Source: VAZQ01 sp963841105 (lineage in GTDB: Bacteria > Pseudomonadota > Alphaproteobacteria > Rhizobiales > Xanthobacteraceae). From it: DNA of 64,000 nt. The position numbers and the translations under genes were made by a program. Positions 35,203-45,115 of this stretch are shown piece after piece; within the stretch, counting starts at the first letter, position 1, and every line of letters begins with the position of its first letter. The notes under the pieces are model-generated. The model was not told where the DNA came from. It saw nothing but the letters and a program-made list of their open reading frames with translations, and did not search any database. The DNA is taken from NCBI GenBank assembly GCA_963841105.1, contig CAWJCB010000034.1, forward strand, positions 1-64,000. The letters are read 5' to 3'.

Positions 35203-36570
35203 CTATTCGTTGGCGGGCACCACTTCGCGCGCCGGCGCGCGAACCAGGCGATTGACCGCGCTCGCGGCGATGACCGCGCGCTGTTGCGCATAGGCCTCGT
35301 GGTTCTCCTCGATGTGATCAAGATCGTAGAGATAGTTCACCATCACCCCATGGGATTGCGCCATTCCGCGCGCTGAAGTGTCGGCGAGGAAGTTGAGCCG
35401 CTCCAGCCGTGCGCCGTTGCCAAGATGGAAGCGCGCGACGGGGTCGTGGGGAACACCGCGGCCAGTGCGCGCGCGCAAGAAATACCAGGCGGCTGCGCGC
35501 ATGAGCGGCTCATGCACGGCGGAAGCGACTTCAGCATCTCGCCACCAGTCCGCCTGGTCGAGCTTGCCCAGCGCGTCGCGGTCCTCTTCGCTGAGTCCCA
35601 CAGGTCCGCTGGCGGCGCGCTCGCGCGCGAGCCAGGACGCAAAATCGGGCGCCGGCGACAGCGTGACGAATACGGACAGGCGGGGAATCTCCCTGCTGAC
35701 CTCCTCCACAACCTGCTTGATGAGAAAATGACCGAAGGACACGCCGGCCAATCCGCGCTGGCAGTTGGAGATGGAATAAAAGGCGGCGGTGGTGACGCGG
35801 TCGAGGTCGACAGGCGGCGCCTCGGCGGAGAGAATCGGCGCGATTGCAGCCGGAATGCCGCGCGTCAGTGCAACCTCAACAAAGATCAGCGGCTCGTCGA
35901 CCAGGGCCGGGTGAAAGAAAGCGTAGCAGCGCCGGTCGGGCGAATCGATGCGCGCGCGCAGATCGTTCCAGTCGCGGATCTCGTGCACCGCTTCGTAGCG
36001 TATAACCTTCTCGAGGATTTTAGCGGGCGTGGACCAATCGATTCGGCGCAGCACGAGAAAGCCGCGGTTAAACCATGAGGAGAACAGGTGGAGAAAATCG
36101 TCATCGACGACCCGCAGAAGGTCCTCGCGACCGTCCATCGCGTCGATCAGATGCTCGCGTAATCGCACCAGGGCCGCGGTGCCATCGGGCGCCAGATTAA
36201 GTCGCCGAAAAAGCTCAAGGCGACGCGGCTCCGCTGCACGGTGCAACGTTGCCGCGAGCGGCTCCGAAGGCGAGGTCAACCAGGCGCTGGCGGCAGCATT
36301 GAGCTTGTCAGCATCAGGTCCAAAGCGGCTGGCCAGGGCTTCAAAGAAGGCAAGGCGAGATTCCGCATCAAGCGCGTCATAGCGGGACAGGATCTCCCGC
36401 GCCAGGGCAACTCCGGAAGCTTCGCCACGCCGCGAGAGCAGATCCTCGCAGAGTTGCATCAGATCGGACGCGCGTTGCTCACCGACACCGCGGCGCTGCG
36501 TGCGCTCAATCAAAGCCCGGCTGCGTTCCGCAATGGATTGCAGCATGTCGCCGAAGAACGTGGTGCTCAC
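35203..36570 (-). CDS. matA: Malonyl-CoA decarboxylase
   Basis: 455 residues from GTG 36570 (STTFFGDMLQSIAERSRALI, the family N-terminus); the longer open frame to 36768 adds unrelated sequence. The GNAT-like catalytic domain contains AFFHPALVDEPLIFVEVALT, AFYSISNCQRGLAGVSFGHF (with Ser and conserved motif) and the C-terminal FHLGNGARLERLNFLADTS. It converts malonyl-CoA to acetyl-CoA and CO2, as in rhizobial malonate use. MatB (malonyl-CoA synthetase) is absent here; the divergent CaiB-type CoA-transferase could supply malonyl-CoA, but that is inference. Confidence 0.9.
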   Translation of the reverse strand: MSTTFFGDMLQSIAERSRALIERTQRRGVGEQRASDLMQLCEDLLSRRGEASGVALAREILSRYDALDAESRLAFFEALASRFGPDADKLNAAASAWLTSPSEPLAATLHRAAEPRRLELFRRLNLAPDGTAALVRLREHLIDAMDGREDLLRVVDDDFLHLFSSWFNRGFLVLRRIDWSTPAKILEKVIRYEAVHEIRDWNDLRARIDSPDRRCYAFFHPALVDEPLIFVEVALTRGIPAAIAPILSAEAPPVDLDRVTTAAFYSISNCQRGLAGVSFGHFLIKQVVEEVSREIPRLSVFVTLSPAPDFASWLARERAASGPVGLSEEDRDALGKLDQADWWRDAEVASAVHEPLMRAAAWYFLRARTGRGVPHDPVARFHLGNGARLERLNFLADTSARGMAQSHGVMVNYLYDLDHIEENHEAYAQQRAVIAASAVNRLVRAPAREVVPANE

Positions 36571-36889
36571 TTTCGCCCGAATCTCTCTTCGTTTCGGTGT
36601 AGTAAATAGTATTGGTATGACGAATTCACAAATCATGCAGGACTCATGCCGGAACGTCGCTCGCCATCCGTGGCCGGCAAGGGCAGCGATATGCGGGTAT
36701 GATTCGATAAGGGGGGAAGCCACATGCCCCCTGCGCCAGCAGGGCTTTCGCATATGGCCGCTCAGCAAGCTCCGATAATACCTCCCTGAAAGGCCCTGCG
36801 CTCAGGGGTGAGGCTATGGACAAGGAAGCTCCGAAAAGCCACACAGGCGCTCCGAACAACAGCAATTGCGGACACAAAAGCGGAAAACG
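36571..36889. other. Divergent intergenic region between malonyl-CoA decarboxylase and CoA-transferase genes
   Basis: The region separates the two starts and should contain both promoters. An AT-rich part (GTAGTAAATAGTATTGGTAT, 36599-36618) just upstream of the decarboxylase is the best promoter candidate. No clear operator palindrome is seen. Confidence 0.4.
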
Positions 36890-38065
36890 ATGCCTGGACC
36901 GTTGGTGGGACTACGCGTGCTCGAGCTTGCCCGCATCCTGGCTGGTCCATGGGCGGGCCAAGTCCTTGCCGACCTCGGCGCCGACGTCGTCAAGGTGGAG
37001 CGCAAAGGAGCCGGCGACGACACGCGCGGGTGGGGTCCACCCTTTGTCGAGGCAGCCGATGGCAGCCATCTTGGTGCGGCCTATTTCCATGCCACCAATC
37101 GCGGCAAGCGCTCGATCGAGCTCGATTTCGAGAACGAGGAAGGACGCCGCGTCGTGCGCAAGCTCGCCGCGCGATCGGATGTGCTCATCGAAAATTTCAA
37201 GGCCGGCGGCCTTACCAGGTTCGGCCTCGACTACGCCAGCCTGAGCAAAGAGAATTCGCGCCTCATCTATTGCTCGATCACCGGCTTCGGGCAGAGCGGC
37301 CCCTATGCCGCGCGCGCGGGCTACGACCTCATGGCGCAAGGCATGGGCGGGATCATGGACCTGACCGGCGCGCTCGACGGCGAACCGCAACGTGCCGGGG
37401 TGCCCGTCGCCGATATCTTCACCGGCGTCTATTCGGTGATTGGCATTTTGGCGGCGCTGATCGAGCGCGACCGGACCGGCCGCGGTTGCCTCGTCGATAC
37501 CGCGCTGCTCGACAGTCAGGTGGGCGTGCTTGCCAACCAGGCGCTTAACTATCTCGTCTCGGGCAAGGCGCCCAAGCGCATCGGCAATGCGCATCCGAAT
37601 GTCGTGCCGTATCAGGTGTTCCCTGTCGCCGACGGGCACATCATTATTGCCACCGGCAATGACAACCAGTTCGCCAAGCTCTGCGCGATTCTCGGCGACC
37701 CTGCCATCGCAGAAGAACCTTCCTTTCGCGTCAATTCAGATCGGATCAAGAATCGCGACGTGCTGATCGCGCGTCTCACCGCCTTAACGGCGCAGTGGCG
37801 AAGCGCGGAGCTGCTGGCAAAGCTCGGTTCGGCGCAGGTCCCCGCAGGGCCAATCAATTCGCTCGATCAGGTCTTCGGGGACCCGCAGGTGATTCATCGC
37901 GGGATGCGCATCAACCCGCCGAGCGCCGCGGCCAAGGCGGGGGCCATTCCCGGCGTGCGCACGCCCATCATTTTGGACGAGCGACCCATGGCTGCCGAGC
38001 GCCCCTCCCCTCGGCTCGGCGAGCACACGACGGAAATTCTGCGAGAGCTTGGGGAAATGCCGTAA
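36890..38065 (+). CDS. CaiB/BaiF-family (class III) CoA-transferase
   Basis: 391 residues from ATG 36890 (MPGPLVGLRVLELARILAGP). The catalytic aspartate is in AGYDLMAQGMGGIMDLTG; other blocks are VLADLGADVVKVERKGAGDD, SDVLIENFKAGGLTRFGLDY and PYQVFPVADGHIIIATGNDN. Class III enzymes move CoA between small carboxylic acids, for example formate/oxalate, carnitine or itaconate. The position opposite malonyl-CoA decarboxylase suggests a dicarboxylate route. Complete length and no damage. Confidence 0.9.
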   Translation: MPGPLVGLRVLELARILAGPWAGQVLADLGADVVKVERKGAGDDTRGWGPPFVEAADGSHLGAAYFHATNRGKRSIELDFENEEGRRVVRKLAARSDVLIENFKAGGLTRFGLDYASLSKENSRLIYCSITGFGQSGPYAARAGYDLMAQGMGGIMDLTGALDGEPQRAGVPVADIFTGVYSVIGILAALIERDRTGRGCLVDTALLDSQVGVLANQALNYLVSGKAPKRIGNAHPNVVPYQVFPVADGHIIIATGNDNQFAKLCAILGDPAIAEEPSFRVNSDRIKNRDVLIARLTALTAQWRSAELLAKLGSAQVPAGPINSLDQVFGDPQVIHRGMRINPPSAAAKAGAIPGVRTPIILDERPMAAERPSPRLGEHTTEILRELGEMP

Positions 38066-38100
38066 CTCTCTTGTGACAGCCGGTGACCCGGGAAAACAGC

Positions 38101-39060
38101 ATGTTTGGTCAACGTCAGTTTGCGGCGGCATGCGCTGTGATGCTTGGTGCATTCAGCGCGAGCGCCTATGCACAAACATCGGGAACTTGGACCATGAAGG
38201 CGCCTGTTCCCGCCGCGCTCAACGAGGTCGGTGTCGCTTACGCGGACGGAAAGCTCCATGTGCTGGGTGGAAGCGTCCTCGGGTTTACCGGCCCTTATCA
38301 CCAGGAATACGACCCAGCGACGGACAGGTGGCGTGCCCGCTCTCCTCTCCCGCGCGCGCTCGATCATATCGGCACTGCCGTCTTGAACGGAAAGATTTAT
38401 GCCATCGGCGGCTTCGTCGGCGGGGGCATTCACAAAGACGGGCAAAACACCGCCTTTGAATACGATCCCGCGCTCGATACCTGGCGCATTCTGAGACCTC
38501 TGAAGGCGGGCCGCGGTTCGGTCGCAGTGGTTGCACTCGACGGGAGAATACATGCCATCGGCGGACGCGCGCCCGATGGAACGACGGTCGCGACGCATGA
38601 GGCGTACGACCCGCTGACCAACGATTGGAAGGAGCTTGCTCCCCTGCCGAAGGCGCGCGATCACGCCGCCGCGGCGGTGGTCGACGGCAAGGTCCACATC
38701 GCCGGCGGGCGTCTGAGCTCACCCATCGATCGCACCGATCTTCACGATGTCTATGACGCCAAGGCCAATACGTGGACATCCGGAGCGCCGCTGCCGACGC
38801 CCCGCAGCGGGCTTGCCGGGACTCTTTACAAGGACTTGTTTCTGGTGCTCGGCGGCGAGCTGCCGCCCGGGCACACCTTTGCCGAGAATGAAGCCTACGA
38901 TGCGAAAAGTGGGAGCTGGCGCACGCTCGCGCCGATGCCGGCGGGCCGGCATGCGACCGGTGCGGCAACCGATGGCGATCATGTCTATCTCGCCGCCGGC
39001 TCCTTGAAGCCGGGCAGCGGCGCGGTGACCAACCAATTGATCGTCTTCACTCTGCCGTGA
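38101..39060 (+). CDS. Exported kelch-repeat protein
   Basis: 319 residues from ATG 38101, with a signal peptide ending SAYAQ (residue about 24). Six kelch-type blades follow, each with paired glycines and a Trp, such as KLHVLGGS..., KIYAIGGFVGGG..., RIHAIGGRAPDGT, KVHIAGGRLSS and LFLVLGGELPP. They form a beta propeller, often for binding sugars or proteins outside the cell. It follows the CoA-transferase by 35 bases and may share its transcript; no enzymatic residues are visible. Confidence 0.8.
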   Translation: MFGQRQFAAACAVMLGAFSASAYAQTSGTWTMKAPVPAALNEVGVAYADGKLHVLGGSVLGFTGPYHQEYDPATDRWRARSPLPRALDHIGTAVLNGKIYAIGGFVGGGIHKDGQNTAFEYDPALDTWRILRPLKAGRGSVAVVALDGRIHAIGGRAPDGTTVATHEAYDPLTNDWKELAPLPKARDHAAAAVVDGKVHIAGGRLSSPIDRTDLHDVYDAKANTWTSGAPLPTPRSGLAGTLYKDLFLVLGGELPPGHTFAENEAYDAKSGSWRTLAPMPAGRHATGAATDGDHVYLAAGSLKPGSGAVTNQLIVFTLP

Positions 39061-39061
39061 G

Positions 39062-39108
39062 ACGCTTGCGGTGTTCCGGCGCTCTTCTCGTCGCGCCGAT
39101 TTTGCCGC
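39062..39108. repeat. Partial copy of the 5' end of the DUF2293 gene
   Basis: A 47-base segment beginning ACGCTTGCGGTGTTCCGGCG matches 48465-48511 at all but about four positions. At 48474 it encodes the first residues of the DUF2293 protein (SRRSPRRADFAA). Here it lies just after the kelch stop and its frame soon diverges, so it seems to be a fragment left by duplication or recombination. Confidence 0.5.
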
Positions 39109-39260
39109 CACCGCCGGCAACATGACCCCGATCCGGTCCTGGCAATCTTTCGTCAACCGGTTCTTTTGCAACCTTGACCATAGTGATACGGGAGGTCCTG
39201 CAACAACCATCGTTGACGAGCAAAATAGGCGCGCTTCCGGAGCCCAAAGGAGATCGTATC

Positions 39261-40166
39261 GTGCTGAAAAGGAACGAGTTCTGGTCGCGTGTTTTTACCT
39301 TTGTGCCGACCGCTACCAAGGACGACGGGGAAACAATCGACGAAAGGGGATTTCGGAACGCGATCGATTACCAGATTGAGAACGGGGTGGATGGCGTTTG
39401 CATCTTTGGCAGCACGGGAGGCAATGGCTCCTTCACCGACGAGGAGATGAAAAACGCAACTGCCATTGCCGCCAAGCATATTGATGGGCGCGTCTCTCTT
39501 GTGGCGGGGACCGGCGCGCGGACCACTTCTGCCTGCATCACGCTATCAAAGTATGCCGAAGATGTCGGTTGCGACGGCGTCATGGTCTTGCCGGTCTCGT
39601 ATTGGCCATTGACGACCGATGAGGTCTTCGACCACTACGAGCGCGTTGCAAGATCAATCAAAATTCCCATTTGCATCTACAACAATCCGTGGACCACGGG
39701 CGTAGATATGAAACCCGAGCTGCTGGCCCGCCTGACCGAGCTCGACAATTGCAATTGCATCAAGGAAAGCACCGGCGACCTGACCCGCATCACGGGAATT
39801 CGGCTGCTGACCAAGGACAGGGTCACGATCATCGCCGGCTGGGAATCGAGCAGTTTGCAGGCCTTCATGGCCGGCGCGACCGGGTGGGCGCCGGTCTGCA
39901 CCAACTTTGTGCCGCGCGACGCCATGAATTTCTTCGATGCGGCGGTGGAGAGACGCGATGCCTCGAATGCGCAAAGCCTCTGGGATAAATTGTTCCCGAT
40001 TTGCGACATCATCTGCACCAAGTCGCATATCCGCGTCGCGCATACCGGCCTCGACATTCTTGGACGGCCGGTCGGTTCGCCGCGTCGGCCGCTGCGCATG
40101 CTCAACGCGCAAGATCGTGCCACACTCGAAAAGGTTCTGACGCAGGTCGGGGCGGCGGCTGGATGA
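39261..40166 (+). CDS. Dihydrodipicolinate synthase-family lyase (DapA-like)
   Basis: 301 residues from GTG 39261, chosen because AAAGGAGAT lies eight bases upstream; the ATG 87 bases earlier has no such site. TIM-barrel family features are GVCIFGSTGGNGSFTDEEM, Tyr in ICIYNNPWTTGVDM and the Schiff-base Lys in NCIKESTGDLTRITG. The enzyme may cleave or condense pyruvate with an aldehyde; it is not expected to be the lysine enzyme because of family divergence. A close paralogue is encoded at 45116-46039, on the other side of the liv operon. Confidence 0.88.
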   Translation: MLKRNEFWSRVFTFVPTATKDDGETIDERGFRNAIDYQIENGVDGVCIFGSTGGNGSFTDEEMKNATAIAAKHIDGRVSLVAGTGARTTSACITLSKYAEDVGCDGVMVLPVSYWPLTTDEVFDHYERVARSIKIPICIYNNPWTTGVDMKPELLARLTELDNCNCIKESTGDLTRITGIRLLTKDRVTIIAGWESSSLQAFMAGATGWAPVCTNFVPRDAMNFFDAAVERRDASNAQSLWDKLFPICDIICTKSHIRVAHTGLDILGRPVGSPRRPLRMLNAQDRATLEKVLTQVGAAAG

Positions 40167-40280
40167 TATCGTGTCGGTCATGCGCACCCGCTGGCGCAGG
40201 CGTGCCCGTGAGCTTATCGTTAGCACGCCGTATCGTCAGCACACGCCGTCGCGAGCCGCGGTTATTTGGGCTGAGTGCTA

Positions 40281-40988
40281 TTAGAGCATATCGCCAATCA
40301 CCCGGCGCACCGTCCCGTCACGGCGCGCCTGATCGATGGTGCCCGCGAAGGCAATCTCGCCACGCTCTATGACGTAGATGCGGTCGGCGTAGTCCGGTAC
40401 GTGTTGCAGCTCCGACTCGGCGATCAGGACGGTTCCGCCAAGCCGGACAATTTCGTGTATCGAATTTCGGATCCCCGGAACGATCGTGGGCGATAATCCT
40501 TCGAACGGCTCGTCGAGGAGGAACAGACTGGAATCGAGCGCCAGTGCGCGCGCGATAGAAAGCATCTTCCGCTCGCCACCCGATAAATGGGTTCCGGGTC
40601 GGTTGGCATAACGGCGCAGTCCCGGAAAAACTCCGTATGCCAATTCGATTCTCTCATTGGCAGATTTTTGCGTTTGCCGCGCCCAGGTAGGCAGAGCGAT
40701 ATTCTCGGCGACGGTCAATTCGCCGAAGACCTCGCTGTCTTCAGGGGAATAGCCGATACCCAGGCGGGCTCGTTTGAGCGTCGGCATTCCAATTAAATCG
40801 ACATTATTGAGCCGGATCGTCCCGGCGCGCGGCACCAAATAGCCCATAATGCTTCGCAGCGTCGTGGTTTTGCCGGCGCCATTGCGTCCGACCAAGCACA
40901 CGAGCTCGCCGGCGTTTACGGTGAAGCGGAGATTGCGGAGAATTTCGCTGCCCTGAATATCCACTGATAGATCGATGACTTCGAGCAT
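40281..40988 (-). CDS. livF: Branched-chain amino acid-type ABC transporter ATPase LivF
   Basis: 235 residues with Walker A GRNGAGKTT, signature HLSGGERKMLSIARALALD and Walker B LFLLDEPFEGLSP. AESELQHVPDYADRIYVIE replaces the usual H-loop with a Glu-Ser-Glu form often seen in LivF (switch residue position is not His). It is the last gene of the five-gene transport operon, 4 bases after livG. It energises uptake of branched-chain amino acids or similar amides/acids. Confidence 0.88.
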   Translation of the reverse strand: MLEVIDLSVDIQGSEILRNLRFTVNAGELVCLVGRNGAGKTTTLRSIMGYLVPRAGTIRLNNVDLIGMPTLKRARLGIGYSPEDSEVFGELTVAENIALPTWARQTQKSANERIELAYGVFPGLRRYANRPGTHLSGGERKMLSIARALALDSSLFLLDEPFEGLSPTIVPGIRNSIHEIVRLGGTVLIAESELQHVPDYADRIYVIERGEIAFAGTIDQARRDGTVRRVIGDML

Positions 40989-40992
40989 CGTG

Positions 40993-41752
40993 TCACTGCA
41001 TTCCGACTACAGTCGCCATGACATTCGCCTGAGCTCGAATTTCGGCCGGACTCCCGTCAGCGAGGATGCATCCGTTATGGACTGCAATGATCCGAGTTCG
41101 AATACCCAAATACGATATCCATGTCGTGCTCGACCTGGATGATGGCCCTGATACCGGTATGCTTGGCCGCGCGCACCAGTACATCCATGATCTTCGATTT
41201 TTCGGCGGTGCTGACGCCGCTTGTCGGCTCGTCCAGCAGGATGATCTCGGGTTTGAGCGCGAAGGCGCTGGCGACGTCGAGCAGTTTCTTGTCGCCTTGC
41301 GACAGGTTTTTCGCCGGTTGCTCGAGTTTGCTCATAAATCCGAACAGATCGGCAACTCGCTCGACGATCTCCCAGACGGCGCGATTCTTGCGCAACCCGA
41401 GGAGCAGACGTTCGCCCATTCCGAGATGTGAGATTGCCGCGACTGCAATCGTTTCGCGCACGCTCAAATGCGGAAAGATATTGACCAGTTGGAACGAGCG
41501 CGCCATGCCGAGCCGCGACAACCGCAGCGGATCGAGACGGCTCATGTCGGCGCCCTTGAAAGTCACCATGCCGGCAGTCGGCGGTACCAAGCCGGTCAGC
41601 ACGTTGATCAATGTGGTCTTTCCGGCGCCATTCGGACCGATAATTGAGACATGCTCGCCGTCGCCGATCCTCAGGCTCACGCCGTTGAGGGCACAGAACG
41701 TCCCATAGAGCTTTCGCACATCGGCGGCCTGCAAAATGGTCACGTTGACCAC
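40993..41752 (-). CDS. livG: ABC transporter ATPase LivG, with one apparent frameshift
   Basis: The first 217 residues are intact LivG: Walker A GPNGAGKTTLINVLTG, Q-loop SFQLVNIFPHLSV, signature NLSQGDKKLLDVASAFALKP, Walker B IILLDEPTSGVS and H-loop IIQVEHDMDIVF. Near 41098 one extra base shifts the frame; the rest of the protein (RIIAVHNGCILADGSPAEIR) is in the next frame and ends at 40993. Removing one A restores a normal protein of about 252 residues. As written, the product has the last 33 residues replaced by nine. The start overlaps livM by 13 bases. Sequencing error is likely, because all catalytic parts are intact. Confidence 0.82.
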
Positions 41753-42738
41753 CGTCGCCGCCGATCGATAACCCCCATGAGGCCATTCGGAAAAAAGATC
41801 ACTACGACGGCAAGCAGGACCCCGAAGGTCAGACGCCAGTATTCCGTATGGGACATTAATTGATCTTGAAAGAAAATGAACACGGCGGATCCGACCACTG
41901 GACCGAAAAAATTGGTATAGCCGCCAAGCAGAAGCATGAACACCAGATTGCCGGATTGCACCCAGTAAGCCAGGCTGGGATCGGCAAGACCGACAGGAAT
42001 ACCAACAATGACACCGCCAACGGCTCCATAAGCAGCCGCGATCACAAATGCGATAAGGCGGCTGCGTTGCACGTTGACGCCAAGATAGCGCGCCTTCTGC
42101 TCGTTCTCACGGATCGCGCGCAAGCCAAGCCCAAACGTCGAGGTGGTGATCCTCCACATCAACCACATGAGTCCGAGCAGAATGGCAAAGACGTAGTAGT
42201 ACATCGGGCCGGTGAGAATTGTCAGAGTGTCGAGCCCGGAAATGTCGAAGAGCATCGGGACCGGAAGTCTGATCCGCAGCCCCTCGTCGCCCCCGGTAAT
42301 CGAATAAAATTTAAACAGGAACGAATAGAGGAGCATGCTGAATGCCAAAGTCAGCATGCTGAAATAAATCTTGACGTAGCGAATGCAAAGCAGCCCAACC
42401 GGGATCGCGATAACAATGGCGACGGCGGCAGCGGTCGGCAAAATCAGCTCGAACGTCAAAATATTCGCAGACGTCATATATGCCGCCGCATAGGCGCCGG
42501 TCGCCAGAAACATTGCGTGTCCGAGCGTCAGCAGCCCAGTGTATCCAAACAAGAGGTTGAGCCCAAGGAGCGCAATGGCAAATCCCATCGCCGAGAACAT
42601 CAAGATGGCGTAATGCGGGCCGACGGCATAGGGAAAGCCGGCAATGACCGCGAAGCCTATGGTCGGCATGACATAAGTCAATTTCGTTTTGATTGCTGAT
42701 GAAGCAATGGCGCTGTCCGCCGGGTTCGCGGCAGTCAT
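41740..42738 (-). CDS. livM: ABC transporter permease LivM
   Basis: 332 residues with about ten hydrophobic segments. Typical LivM blocks are NLLFGYTGLLTLGHAMFLAT, the ATPase-contact loop LRAIRENEQKARYLGVNVQR and VMLLLGGYTNFFGPVVG-like sequence (VFMLLLGGYTNFFGPVVGSA). The start overlaps the livH stop by four bases (ATGA), a sign of coupling. Forms the membrane channel with LivH. Confidence 0.9.
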   Translation of the reverse strand: MTAANPADSAIASSAIKTKLTYVMPTIGFAVIAGFPYAVGPHYAILMFSAMGFAIALLGLNLLFGYTGLLTLGHAMFLATGAYAAAYMTSANILTFELILPTAAAVAIVIAIPVGLLCIRYVKIYFSMLTLAFSMLLYSFLFKFYSITGGDEGLRIRLPVPMLFDISGLDTLTILTGPMYYYVFAILLGLMWLMWRITTSTFGLGLRAIRENEQKARYLGVNVQRSRLIAFVIAAAYGAVGGVIVGIPVGLADPSLAYWVQSGNLVFMLLLGGYTNFFGPVVGSAVFIFFQDQLMSHTEYWRLTFGVLLAVVVIFFPNGLMGVIDRRRRWST

Positions 42739-43619
42739 GCCGCTCTCCCGAGCAGACCACGCGGCCGCAAGATCAGCACTGCGATGACAATCACGTAAAT
42801 CGCGAGCATCTCGAATTCCGGATAGAGCCAGACTGCCGCAGCACGGACAAATCCGACGATCAATGCGCCCACCATCGCCCCGGGCATGCTCCCAAGCCCG
42901 CCAATAATCACCACCGCGAAGGCGTTGACGATCAATTCGACGGCCATATCCAGCGAGGCCGCAGCCGCCGGGACCACCAGAGCGCCGCCGACGGTTCCCA
43001 GCGCGACGCCCAACGTGAAAACAACCATGTAAATCTTCGCCACGTCGATGCAGAGGGCTTCACACATCGGTGAATTTTCTGCCGTCGCGCGGATGATCTT
43101 GCCGAGTCGCGTGCTCTGCAGGAAGAAGCCAATTCCGAAGCTGATGGCTATCGCAATCGCGATGACGATCAGGTTGTAGTTTGGGATCGTGAGGTCCGGT
43201 GCGAGTTGCAACTCGCCAAACGCAGGATAGACGTTGCCGGTCTGAAGCGGTGATGCACCCCAGAAAATCCGGATCAAGTCTTCGAAAATCAGGACCAGCG
43301 CGAATGTGAGCAGCAATTGAAAATGCTCGTCACGATGGTAGATGAGCCTGAGGATTTGCTCGACTGTCGGGCCAAGAACAACGGCCAGCAGCAAGCCGCT
43401 GCCGATCAGGATAGGGACGAAGGTCACAGTCGGCAGACCGAGCCGCACCGCCCATGCCAACGCGGTAATGCCGAAATAAGCGCCGATCGCGTAGAACGAT
43501 CCGCAGGCGAGGTTGACAATCTTCTGGACGCCAAAAACGATCTGTAAACCGGCGGCGACGAGAAAGAGGACGGCAGCGTGAAAGACGCCGCCAACCAGGA
43601 TATTGACGCCCCATAGCAA
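42735..43619 (-). CDS. livH: ABC transporter permease LivH
   Basis: 294 residues, eight or more membrane spans. The characteristic pieces are FGVQKIVNLACGSFYAIGAY, RATAENSPMCEALCIDVAKI (ATPase contact) and NAFAVVIIGGLGSMPGAMVG. It starts 18 bases after the livK stop and overlaps livM, so all transport genes are one operon. Completes the amino-acid-type transporter. Confidence 0.9.
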   Translation of the reverse strand: MLWGVNILVGGVFHAAVLFLVAAGLQIVFGVQKIVNLACGSFYAIGAYFGITALAWAVRLGLPTVTFVPILIGSGLLLAVVLGPTVEQILRLIYHRDEHFQLLLTFALVLIFEDLIRIFWGASPLQTGNVYPAFGELQLAPDLTIPNYNLIVIAIAIAISFGIGFFLQSTRLGKIIRATAENSPMCEALCIDVAKIYMVVFTLGVALGTVGGALVVPAAAASLDMAVELIVNAFAVVIIGGLGSMPGAMVGALIVGFVRAAAVWLYPEFEMLAIYVIVIAVLILRPRGLLGRAA

Positions 43620-43637
43620 CGCCAGAGCCTCGACGCG

Positions 43638-44915
43638 TCAGAGCTCTTTGAAAGTCTTGGTATCAATCCACTTGAAAAAATCGGCACCGGCCGGCTTTTG
43701 GTATTCGCGCGTATCAAGGGTGTAAACTGGGTCGATGGTCACGATGTCATAGGGATTATTGTGCGTCGTGATCCCCATGTAGAAGTTGCAATCTGGAATG
43801 TGATCGGGTCGCCAGGAGAAATAGCCGCCGAGCGACTGGATGGTGATTTCTTCCATCGCTTTTGTAACCTGCTCCTTCGACGGCCATTTGCCGCCATTCT
43901 CTTGCGCCGCTTTCTCCACCCCGGCTTTCCAGGATTTGCACGCCGAATAGGCGCGCTCCGCCTCGAAGTGCGGGAACAATTTGGTCTTGTCGCGATACTG
44001 GGTCACAAATTCCTTGAGCAGCGGCGTCGCATTGGGTTGCTCGAAATACATCGAGTTGTGTCCAAGGATCATGCCTTCCGGGGTGAACTCCTTCTTGAGG
44101 TCATTGAGCTGGAACCCGGCAGCCGGCATGACCAGTTTTGAGCTTTTCGTGAGGCCCGCCGCATGCGCCTGCTTCATGAAAATAAAGACATCGGTGAACA
44201 ACAGGGAGGACATTATGAGATCGGGCTTCGCCTGCTGGAGCGACGCAACAAAAGTCGTCAGATCGGTTGTGCCGACCTTGACCCACAAATCGGCGACCGG
44301 AGTGACGTTCATGTCGTACTTCTTCATCATGGCCATGAACGTGTCCCACATGTTCCGGCCGTAGGAATAATCGGTTCCGAGATTGGCGACGGTCTTGATC
44401 TTGCCCTTGAAGAGCTTGACCGTGAGCAGCGAGGCCATAAGGCCCTCGACCTCGTTATCGGTGCTGCGGAACGCATATCTTGGATTTGGCAAGGTCTCGG
44501 TGACGTCCTTTTGCGTCGTTGCATCCCACGACGTCCAGACCATCTTGAGATCTTCGGCGATTGGACCGACAGACAGACCACTGCCCGTGGAAATCAGACC
44601 GGTGATCATTTCCACGTTGTCGCGCAGCGTGAGCTTGCGGAAGCGCTCGACCGTTTCCTTCGGATTGCCCTCCTCCTCAACGACCAATTCGACCTTTCGG
44701 CCGAGTATGCCGCCGGACTTGTTGACGCGGTCCGCCCACCATTGCACCGTAACAAGCGAGCACTCGCCGATGCTGGCAAGGACACCGGAGCGCGCCGCGA
44801 GCACACCAATCCTGACCGGCGCGGCCTGAGCCAGAGCAGGCATGGCCGGGAGCGGATGTGCCGCAAGCGCGCCACCCGCGATCTTGAGAAAGTCTCTGCG
44901 GTTGGTCGCTGACAT
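43638..44915 (-). CDS. livK: ABC transporter periplasmic binding protein LivK-like
   Basis: 425 residues from ATG 44915, with GGAGGGG upstream; the open frame to 44993 is not used. An export signal with a twin-arginine-like pair (TNRRDFLKIAGGALAAH) ends near ALAQ. The type I periplasmic fold is seen in RIGVLAARSGVLASIGECSL, VEEEGNPKETVERFRKLTL and SRNMWDTF-like GRNMWDTFMAMMKKYDMNV. It gives the transporter its ligand specificity, possibly an amide, aromatic acid or amino acid. It is the first gene of the operon. Confidence 0.9.
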   Translation of the reverse strand: MSATNRRDFLKIAGGALAAHPLPAMPALAQAAPVRIGVLAARSGVLASIGECSLVTVQWWADRVNKSGGILGRKVELVVEEEGNPKETVERFRKLTLRDNVEMITGLISTGSGLSVGPIAEDLKMVWTSWDATTQKDVTETLPNPRYAFRSTDNEVEGLMASLLTVKLFKGKIKTVANLGTDYSYGRNMWDTFMAMMKKYDMNVTPVADLWVKVGTTDLTTFVASLQQAKPDLIMSSLLFTDVFIFMKQAHAAGLTKSSKLVMPAAGFQLNDLKKEFTPEGMILGHNSMYFEQPNATPLLKEFVTQYRDKTKLFPHFEAERAYSACKSWKAGVEKAAQENGGKWPSKEQVTKAMEEITIQSLGGYFSWRPDHIPDCNFYMGITTHNNPYDIVTIDPVYTLDTREYQKPAGADFFKWIDTKTFKEL

Positions 44916-45115
44916 TGTTTCTTCCCCTCCAATTCGTCTTGTTGGTGTTTCGATCGGTTGTTCGGCTATGGACCACCAATGACAGTTTTCCAAGGATTAA
45001 ATTAACCGCGGTGAGGTTGTGTGCGACAAACGTCTTCGGTGCCGCCAGTTTTGAGCTCCACCCAGTGCCGGTTGAGACGGTGCGCGGCATATAGGCGCAC
45101 ACCGGATGTCATTTC